From assembly GCA_025449725.1 (NCBI GenBank), contig JANWIU010000175.1, forward strand, positions 1-6,677: a DNA stretch of 6,677 nucleotides. Reading direction: 5' to 3'. This DNA comes from Pseudobdellovibrio sp. Its GTDB lineage: Bacteria > Bdellovibrionota > Bdellovibrionia > Bdellovibrionales > Bdellovibrionaceae. A program made the position numbers and the translations under genes. Positions 1 to 4,555 of the stretch are shown here, piece after piece (position 1 is the first letter of the stretch; every line of letters begins with the position of its first letter). The notes under the pieces are model-generated. The model was not told the origin of the DNA, made no database searches, and worked only from the letters and a program-made list of their open reading frames with translations.

Positions 1-117
1 AACATCTGCTTTTGAGTTCGTTACTAAAGATTGGATTGCAGCAACCCGCCAATTTGTATGATGCTGCCTGATCAGCGGCGACTCACGATTTAAGTGAACA
101 CTTGTAAGCCCCGGAAT
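1..117 (-). pseudogene. In-frame 3' continuation of the TIGR02147 regulator beyond the TGA
   Basis: Reading on in the same frame after the TGA at 118-120 gives 39 open codons up to the window edge. They contain TSVHLNRESPLIRQHHTNWR (residues 5-24 after the stop) followed by VAAIQSL. This matches the conserved part of the TIGR02147/DUF4423 family that normally follows the wing, where a His-Leu motif, a Ser-Pro-Leu-Ile motif and HHTNWR occur in this order. The gene is therefore a single reading frame interrupted by one stop codon, not a naturally short protein. The stop sits where relatives often carry an aromatic residue, so a TGG to TGA change is a simple explanation. The true C-terminus lies outside the window. 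No separate start site is evident for this fragment. Confidence 0.8.
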
Positions 118-663
118 TCATCTTCCACGCTCTTCTTTTACAATTCCCGATTGTAAGAGAAATAATAAGACTTCATTCACAACCGATTCCGGAATTTGCA
201 GCGCGCTTGAGATAGATTTTGCATTATCAAAATCTTTTAAGCTTGAAATCACATGAATCGCTAAATAGTGCCAGCTGCTGTAATAAACCGATTGTTCTTT
301 TTCTGTAAGAGTTCTTGAATCGCCCACACGCTGTTTAATGTTTAGAAATTCGTCTCTCAGGACATCGAGTTCTTTTTCGAAATGCGCGCGAAGTTCTTTT
401 GTTCCTGACCTGGCAGCCTCAATCATGAGTAAAAAATATTTTCGTCCACGCTCATCAAGAGATAGAAACTCTGCTGCTTTAAATCCCTGCTCAAGGCTGA
501 GGTGGGCGCTTCCATTTAGAACCTGGGAAACGTAACCACTTTGGCAGCCAATGAATTCTGCCAGCTTAGACCGAAACCCACGTTCAAAACTTTTACGAGA
601 GTCCTCAAAATGTTCTAAAAATGCTTTATAGTCTTTAAATTCGAATATATTTTTAATAGTCAT
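118..663 (-). CDS. TIGR02147/DUF4423-type DNA-binding regulator, cut short by an in-frame TGA
   Basis: Predicted cytoplasmic transcription regulator of the TIGR02147 family, 181 residues as read. The start (IFEFKDYKAFLEHF, residues 6-19) is the typical family opening. Residues about 31-60 form an XRE-like helix-turn-helix (KLAEFIGCQSGYVSQVLNG), followed by the usual LSLEQGFKAAEFLSLDERGRKYF-like stretch at 56-77. Residues about 146-180 look like the winged helix of DUF4423 (QIPESVVNEVLLFLLQSGIV). Family members usually run to roughly 260-280 residues, so about a third is missing: the frame stops at TGA (118-120) inside the wing and continues as recognisable family sequence beyond. The ATG at 661-663 is chosen because the family N-terminus starts here; its ribosome site is weak. 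Two inverted repeats lie just upstream and could be operators. Family membership is by recognition of sequence pattern; the target genes are unknown. Confidence 0.85.
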   Translation of the reverse strand: MTIKNIFEFKDYKAFLEHFEDSRKSFERGFRSKLAEFIGCQSGYVSQVLNGSAHLSLEQGFKAAEFLSLDERGRKYFLLMIEAARSGTKELRAHFEKELDVLRDEFLNIKQRVGDSRTLTEKEQSVYYSSWHYLAIHVISSLKDFDNAKSISSALQIPESVVNEVLLFLLQSGIVKEERGR

Positions 664-681
664 TACAGCTACTTACATGTG

Positions 682-700
682 TTTTTAGTGTTACTAAAAA
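682..700. repeat. Inverted repeat upstream of the TIGR02147 regulator
   Basis: The arms TTTTTAGT (682-689) and ACTAAAAA (693-700) are perfect 8-bp complements around a 3-base centre. The site ends 19 bases before the regulator's ATG, a typical place for an autoregulatory operator. The A/T-rich arms make chance occurrence less improbable, and the role is inferred from position only. Confidence 0.45.
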
Positions 701-715
701 TTTAACCCAATTATT

Positions 716-730
716 TACTTTAATAAAGTA
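716..730. repeat. Second inverted repeat in the regulator's upstream region
   Basis: TACTTTA (716-722) and TAAAGTA (724-730) are perfect 7-bp complements around a single base, giving a 15-bp palindrome. It lies 16 bases upstream of the 682-700 repeat relative to the regulator and has a different sequence, so the two would not obviously bind the same protein. It could be an operator in the divergent promoter region shared with the 915-2162 gene. Confidence 0.4.
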
Positions 731-777
731 TCAAATATGGTGCGCCGCATATAATATTCATTTCGAAGCTAAGGCTA

Positions 778-832
778 AGCCAGAGATAAGGGTAAATCAC
801 AGCCCCATTTCTGTCACCGAGCCAGAGGTTAG
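778..832 (+). repeat. Imperfect 13-bp direct repeat, 42 bp apart
   Basis: The units at 778-790 and 820-832 share AGCCAGAG exactly and follow AGCCAGAG(A/G)T(A/T)AG, 11 of 13 bases identical. The start-to-start distance of 42 bp is four helical turns, which would put both copies on the same DNA face. They lie 83-137 bases upstream of the 915 start. A regulator-binding role is inference. Confidence 0.3.
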
Positions 833-835
833 ACA

Positions 836-863
836 CCGGTTTTGAATCGTCATCGCCGGTTTT
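836..863 (+). repeat. Direct repeat CCGGTTTT, 20 bp apart
   Basis: CCGGTTTT occurs at 836-843 and again at 856-863, start-to-start 20 bp, close to two helical turns. It lies between the AGCCAGAG repeats and the ribosome site of the 915-2162 gene. It may be an activator site or part of the 5' untranslated region; chance duplication is possible. Confidence 0.22.
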
Positions 864-902
864 ACTTTAAGGAAAACAATTTGTTGGCATGTTTGCCGCA
901 TA

Positions 903-908
903 AAGGAG
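903..908 (+). promoter_or_regulatory. Ribosome binding site for the 915-2162 gene
   Basis: AAGGAG is spaced 6 bases from the ATG at 915. This fixes the start and places the signal peptide at the N-terminus. Confidence 0.8.
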
Positions 909-914
909 TTAGGT

Positions 915-2162
915 ATGAAATTCTCTAAACTGGTTGGAAAAGTTATTTTCGGATTAGCGCTAACAGCGACTGTTCCTGCTTTTGCAACAGACGGAACTAA
1001 TAGCGGTGGCGGCGGCGTAGGATTTTACTGCAATGTAAACGGCCAAATGAAGGCCTACCTGGCCGATACCATTCAAGCAATGAGAACCGGCCAATTGGCG
1101 CGAATGAAGGCTTACGGAGCAGCTGATTTTGACCAAGCCATTGAAGTCATCAACCAACGTTATCCTCAAAAAGTATTTCAGCATCCTTATGTGCGTGGTC
1201 AAAAAGTAACTTTAGGATTTATGCTGTCTCATTCAAACAATGGGCTAAAAAAGATTTACACCGATAAGCCAATTCCACCGACGAACGACGATCACATTCC
1301 TGCGTCTGCGGTTCCGCAAAACTGTAAAAAAATTCAATTAGCACGGCAAGACTTTGCGACGAAAATAGTAATGTACAGAAGTGTACGCCTTTCTCCACAA
1401 GAAAATTTTTATTTAGATCTTCATGAGGCGTTCATTTCACTTCGTAACCGCCCTGGAATTAATACGACTGAAATTCGCCAAAAGGTTGCAGGGCTTTCAG
1501 AAATTTTAAGTAATCCGAATAATTTTGCACTCGATGTATTAAAAGAGTTAGGGAATCGTTGGAGCAATCGAGAAATAGTGGCGCAAGACAAGCAAACTCG
1601 CTATCGCACACTTTATTATTTTCCTCGTCAGCTTATGTGTGAAACGACTTGGATTGGCCCTCGTAGCGAATTCCGAAATGTAAAGATGAATGTACCGACA
1701 AAAATTTACCTTAACCGCACCAGTGGTGACGGACGAGTTGGCGAACACAATAAGTATACAATTACAGCCGCTACACCAATTGCCGGCGTCTTAAGCCGAA
1801 ATTTACAATTAAGTAATTCCGCAGCACGCTTTTCAACTGAGTCTTACAATGCATTCGGCGACGCTGACGGTGTAGGTACTTTTGGTTTTTCAATGGATGA
1901 ATTAATCTTCCGTCCGTCCATGTTGAATCAAGATATCAAAGTTGAAATGCAATTAGGTATTTCAGATTATGACTCTGCAACCGGTGAATATACGGGATCG
2001 TTCGAACTAAACGACGCCGATAGTATACGTGTTGTTGAAGAACACTCCGGTTATGGACTGCGCTGCTGGCCTTCTGAAACTCCGATCTTTAGGCACGACG
2101 AACGCAGCGAAGTTTATGCGCCTTCATGTCTTTTGGGACGAACACCGGGCTGCAAAGAATAA
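915..2162 (+). CDS. Exported protein of unknown function, Gly-rich N-terminus, six cysteines
   Basis: A 415-residue predicted secreted or periplasmic protein. Residues 1-24 are a classical Sec signal peptide: basic MKFSKLVGK, a hydrophobic core to about 20, then AFA with likely cleavage after residue 24. The mature protein opens with a Gly-rich TDGTNSGGGGVGFYC segment (25-39), a style common in exported proteins of Bdellovibrio-like bacteria. Six cysteines are visible (39, 137, 242, 384, 405, 413), all in the exported part, so disulfides are plausible; three cluster in the last 32 residues. A short HEA motif (170-172, in YLDLHEAFISL) resembles the LHEA segment of related exported proteins, but no HExxH zinc site exists, so protease activity should not be assumed. 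No transmembrane helix or lipobox is seen. I do not recognise a characterised family. It is preceded by a good ribosome site and a 251-base divergent upstream region; it is probably a single-gene transcript. Confidence 0.9.
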   Translation: MKFSKLVGKVIFGLALTATVPAFATDGTNSGGGGVGFYCNVNGQMKAYLADTIQAMRTGQLARMKAYGAADFDQAIEVINQRYPQKVFQHPYVRGQKVTLGFMLSHSNNGLKKIYTDKPIPPTNDDHIPASAVPQNCKKIQLARQDFATKIVMYRSVRLSPQENFYLDLHEAFISLRNRPGINTTEIRQKVAGLSEILSNPNNFALDVLKELGNRWSNREIVAQDKQTRYRTLYYFPRQLMCETTWIGPRSEFRNVKMNVPTKIYLNRTSGDGRVGEHNKYTITAATPIAGVLSRNLQLSNSAARFSTESYNAFGDADGVGTFGFSMDELIFRPSMLNQDIKVEMQLGISDYDSATGEYTGSFELNDADSIRVVEEHSGYGLRCWPSETPIFRHDERSEVYAPSCLLGRTPGCKE

Positions 2163-2205
2163 TTTAATTCAAAAGATCTGGGCCTCTTGCCCTTGCCCTA
2201 CTGAT

Positions 2206-2231
2206 ACCGCTTATCTTTCAAAATAAGCGGT
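2206..2231. terminator. Hairpin between convergent genes, possible bidirectional terminator
   Basis: ACCGCTTAT (2206-2214) pairs perfectly with ATAAGCGGT (2223-2231) over 9 bp with an 8-base loop. It starts 44 bases after the stop of the 915-2162 gene and covers the last codons and stop (2211-2213) of the convergent gene. There is no T-run on either side, so it is not a textbook intrinsic terminator; it could block 3' decay or act weakly in both directions. Confidence 0.45.
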
Positions 2232-2636
2232 CATCTGTTCAATAATTAAATCTGAACTGACTGCAGACGATGGATTATGAATACTCAACGTCTCAAAATT
2301 TGCGGCTGCGCCTTTACAATAGGCCGGCTTTTTTGTCGGCACAAATGTAAATGAATTTTCAGTAGCAGAAAAATCATGAGTGATCGTATCAACCATTCCG
2401 CCTTCGATTTTCAACTCTAAATGTCTTTTGCCTTTGATGGCGCTACGTGAACTGAGTTTAACGCTTACACCATGAAGCCGTACCCCACAGTCTCGCTTAG
2501 TTAACTTAAAGTCCTCATTCAATATTCTGTGATTAAATACAGGTAAATTCAGATTCAAAACTGCCGTACGTTGAAAGGCTTCTGCAAACACAAGGTCAGT
2601 CGTAAGTAAGATAAAAGTAAGTACTAAATATTTCAT
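2211..2636 (-). CDS. Small exported protein of unknown function
   Basis: A 141-residue predicted periplasmic or secreted protein. Residues 1-18 form a signal peptide: MKYLVLTFILLTTDLVFA, with likely cleavage after VFA. The mature part of about 123 residues alternates polar and hydrophobic residues as in a beta-rich fold, and has two cysteines (50 and 107) that could form one disulfide. No lipobox is present and no catalytic motif can be named; I do not recognise the family. The ATG at 2634-2636 is supported by the ribosome site AAGGGA on the minus strand (2643-2648), 6 bases upstream. The gene is convergent with the 415-residue exported protein, with 48 bases between stops, and divergent from the 2821 gene. 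No convincing promoter was found for it in the 184-base upstream gap. Confidence 0.8.
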   Translation of the reverse strand: MKYLVLTFILLTTDLVFAEAFQRTAVLNLNLPVFNHRILNEDFKLTKRDCGVRLHGVSVKLSSRSAIKGKRHLELKIEGGMVDTITHDFSATENSFTFVPTKKPAYCKGAAANFETLSIHNPSSAVSSDLIIEQMTAYFER

Positions 2637-2770
2637 TTTGATTCCCTTCGTTGAAATGCATGCTGAGATCCCGTTCAGAATAGGCTAAGTTATCGGAACG
2701 TAGTTCGCAACCATGTTTGTAAGTAAAAATTACATATATTCACAATATAACAAGAGTTGGCCTTAGTTTC

Positions 2771-2798
2771 TTGACGGATACTTACGTAGCCCTATAAT
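2771..2798 (+). promoter_or_regulatory. Sigma-70-type promoter for the 2821-3306 gene
   Basis: TTGACG (-35, 2771-2776, 5 of 6 consensus) is followed after 16 bases by a perfect TATAAT (-10, 2793-2798). Transcription should begin near 2805, leaving an untranslated leader of only about 15 bases that holds the ribosome site AAAGGA (2809-2814), 6 bases before the ATG. It is the best promoter match in the window. Confidence 0.75.
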
Positions 2799-2820
2799 TT
2801 TTATTTTTAAAGGACCACAA

Positions 2821-3306
2821 ATGGAAGATCAAATTTTAATTTCTAATTCTGATTTTATTCCAGTTCCCGAAAAGGTTGAGCGTGCAGTCGATGTCACAGG
2901 AACCTATGAAATTTATGAACTTGAGCCTAAAGGTCGTGATAGAAAATTTGTACCTATCTCTATTGTAGTTACCGTTTCGCAAGAGCCTGAACACATTCAT
3001 CTAGATCTTTATAATGAAATTGACAGAACCAGAACTCAAATGAACTATCCGATGAAAAATGTGCCTTGCTGGAGCAATGAGTTTAACGCATTTATCTTCG
3101 GCCGCACGATCCCTAACGGATTTGTTGCAGATCGAGTGTTTCCGGTTGGTGACGGCCGAATTGGCCGCACCACCCGTCGCATCACCTGGCAGGTGGACGC
3201 TCAAGCCCGAAGTCACGAGATCTACGAAGACTTTGATTCTGCTGGAAACCGTCTTAGCTCTAGCCCGGGATACAGCCGTATTCTGGTTCCAGTTTCGCAA
3301 GTTTGA
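2821..3306 (+). CDS. Uncharacterised cytoplasmic protein, 161 residues
   Basis: No signal peptide or membrane segment is seen, so the protein is predicted to be cytoplasmic. The first 25 residues are acidic and Pro-containing and look unstructured. From TGTYEIYEL (26-34) onward, several strands of alternating hydrophobic residues (FVPISIVVTV 43-52, HIHLDLY 58-64, FNAFIFG 88-94, RRITWQV 119-125, YSRILVPV 151-158) suggest a single small beta-barrel or sandwich; the GTYEIYE opening is reminiscent of lipocalin-like folds, but this is weak. One cysteine (83) is present. I do not recognise the family. The start is secured by AAAGGA 6 bases upstream and a near-consensus promoter. The stop lies 35 bases from the stop of the convergent kinase, with no terminator visible between them. 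A strong promoter with a single short gene suggests abundant, constitutive expression; this is inference. Confidence 0.8.
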   Translation: MEDQILISNSDFIPVPEKVERAVDVTGTYEIYELEPKGRDRKFVPISIVVTVSQEPEHIHLDLYNEIDRTRTQMNYPMKNVPCWSNEFNAFIFGRTIPNGFVADRVFPVGDGRIGRTTRRITWQVDAQARSHEIYEDFDSAGNRLSSSPGYSRILVPVSQV

Positions 3307-3341
3307 AAAATAAGTGGTCCGTTGACATTCCTCGCTCTGAT

Positions 3342-4343
3342 TTAGAATTCCAAATCTGCATTCTTTCTTTTTTCTGGCGCTACCAGTTTTGACGTCACCT
3401 GCGGCAATACAATTTTAAAAATACAGCCTTTGCCCGGAAGATTGGTCACATCAATTGTACCATTGCAAAGTTTTACTGCGCGCTGAACGATAGTTAAGCC
3501 AAGTCCCAGGCCTGAGCGATTTTCATTTTGCTGCTCATAGGCTTTAAATAAATTAATGGCTTTATCTTTTAAACCGCCGCATTCATCTTCGACTTCAATA
3601 ACAACGTTACTGTCCATTGCAGAAGCGCGGACCTGGATTTTGCCTCCGGCGGGAGTGTATTTAAGTGCGTTTTGAATAAGATTCGAAATGGCCGAATAGA
3701 CCAGCTGTTTATCGCCTAGAATGAAGACTTCGGAATTAACCTGGCATTCCAGTATTTGACTTCTGTGTCGGGCCTCAGCTTCAGCAGTAACAAAAATTTG
3801 ATCTACAACCAACAATAAGTTCACCGGTTCTAAAACAACCTTCGGATCCACACGTAATCGCACTTCCGTGAGTGAACGCTCAATGAGGTCATCAAGGCGT
3901 TTTAACCCGCGGTCTAATATTTGCCCTGTGCTTCCCCCGAACCCCACCGTGCCTTCTTTTATCAACTGCATTGACATGTTAATAGTGGCAAGGCCATTGC
4001 GCAGCTCATGTGCTAGAAATCCTAAATGTTTCACCTCTTCATCACTGACCTGTGTGTCACGAATATTCTGGTAAGATGTAACGGCTCCTGCAATGGCCAC
4101 ATCTAAACACCGATTCAGGTCATGAAATTCTTCAGCTGAGATAGCGAATTTTTTAGTTGTGGCGAGTTCGGTGATGGCCTGGCACATAGCTCCATAGGCA
4201 TGCACGGCGTGCGACAAGGTATAATTTAACCGAAGAAGTTCCATACCATGTAAACCGGCTTCTTTCGCAAGCGCCTCGTCTTCGGGATTGGCGGATGCAC
4301 TCGCAATCCCGCCCTCGTTATTTTCATCAGCAAATTTTGCCAT
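3342..4343 (-). CDS. Sensor histidine kinase, C-terminal main part of a frame-disrupted gene
   Basis: A soluble histidine kinase, 333 residues from the first ATG in this frame. Residues about 30-62 (GLHGMELLRLNYTLSHAVHA onward) are the second half of an Rsb-type helical sensor domain. The dimerisation/phosphoacceptor helix holds FLAHELRNGL with His112. The ATPase domain shows the N box NLIQNALKYT (Asn225), the G1 box DECGG (253-257) and the G2 box SGLGLGL (277-283), so the catalytic parts look intact. No membrane helix, HAMP, PAS or receiver is present. The ATG at 4341-4343 has no ribosome site; upstream in this frame the codons run into the poly-A/poly-C tract and then a stop. The real N-terminus is almost certainly the fragment at 4344-4543, in the other frame; joining them would give about 400 residues. 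Second gene of an operon with the hybrid kinase. Its phosphotransfer partner is not identifiable here. Confidence 0.88.
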   Translation of the reverse strand: MAKFADENNEGGIASASANPEDEALAKEAGLHGMELLRLNYTLSHAVHAYGAMCQAITELATTKKFAISAEEFHDLNRCLDVAIAGAVTSYQNIRDTQVSDEEVKHLGFLAHELRNGLATINMSMQLIKEGTVGFGGSTGQILDRGLKRLDDLIERSLTEVRLRVDPKVVLEPVNLLLVVDQIFVTAEAEARHRSQILECQVNSEVFILGDKQLVYSAISNLIQNALKYTPAGGKIQVRASAMDSNVVIEVEDECGGLKDKAINLFKAYEQQNENRSGLGLGLTIVQRAVKLCNGTIDVTNLPGKGCIFKIVLPQVTSKLVAPEKRKNADLEF

Positions 4344-4543
4344 AGCGGTATTGTTAGGAATTTTTTTTTTTTGGGGGGGGTGTGGGCCTCAAGCCGGAGA
4401 ACACCTAAAAGCTGCTTAAAAAAGATGGGTAGGCCCTGTTTAAGTTGCGCTGAGCTGGGGCGGGCTCCGGCAAGCAGCAAAGTTTTTGCTTCGGTGATTG
4501 CTAAAATTTCATTTTCATATTTGGTTAAAAATTCATATAACAT
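4344..4543 (-). pseudogene. N-terminal part of the second histidine kinase, out of frame with the rest
   Basis: The ATG at 4541-4543 has a good ribosome site (AAAGGA on the minus strand, 4550-4555) and starts 12 bases after the hybrid kinase stop. Residues 1-57 (MLYEFLTKYENEILAITEAK, then PSSAQLKQGLPIFFKQLLGVL at 29-49) are the first half of the same helical sensor domain that the hybrid kinase carries in one piece. Four Lys codons then fall on the A12 run, and the frame afterwards runs out of register with the kinase, ending at 4226 after 105 residues with a basic, non-kinase-like tail. One extra base, or a -1 shift on the A run, would fuse it to the kinase frame through KIPNNTAMAKFADEN. As sequenced, translation from the proper start yields only a truncated sensor fragment. 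Confidence 0.8.
4361..4380 (-). repeat. C8-A12 double homopolymer tract inside the second kinase gene
   Basis: The plus strand reads twelve T (4361-4372) followed by eight G (4373-4380); on the coding strand this is C8 then A12. It lies exactly where the kinase reading frame breaks, in the linker between the two halves of the sensor domain. Such runs change length by slippage during replication or transcription, and are also prone to miscounting in sequencing. A change of one base switches between full-length and truncated product. Confidence 0.85.
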
Positions 4544-4555
4544 TTTATATCCTTT

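Noticed and set aside
118..120. TGA as selenocysteine or reassigned sense codon
   Set aside because: No selenocysteine insertion context is apparent, the family does not use it, and TGA acts as a normal stop for the 2821-3306 gene.
884..900. Sigma-54-like element TTGGCATGTTTGCCGCA with GG and GC 10 bases apart
   Set aside because: The predicted transcript start would fall near 911, downstream of the ribosome site AAGGAG at 903-908, so the mRNA would lose it. Possible only if translation were leaderless, which the good ribosome site argues against.
760..914. Cyclic-di-GMP riboswitch upstream of the exported protein gene
   Set aside because: The gap is long enough, and such riboswitches occur in this lineage, but the conserved core segments of the class I or class II motifs are not visible.
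915..2162. Zinc metalloprotease reading of the HEA motif
   Set aside because: The motif lacks the second histidine of HExxH (HEAFI) and no third zinc ligand can be placed.
2677..2710. Promoter for the 2211-2636 gene (TATTCT with TTGCGA on the minus strand)
   Set aside because: The elements are 22 bases apart, too far for a standard sigma-70 promoter.
4226..4340. C-terminal tail of the 105-residue frame as a genuine separate small protein
   Set aside because: After the homopolymer the frame overlaps the kinase coding sequence and gives a basic, non-conserved-looking tail; the kinase frame matches a known domain instead.
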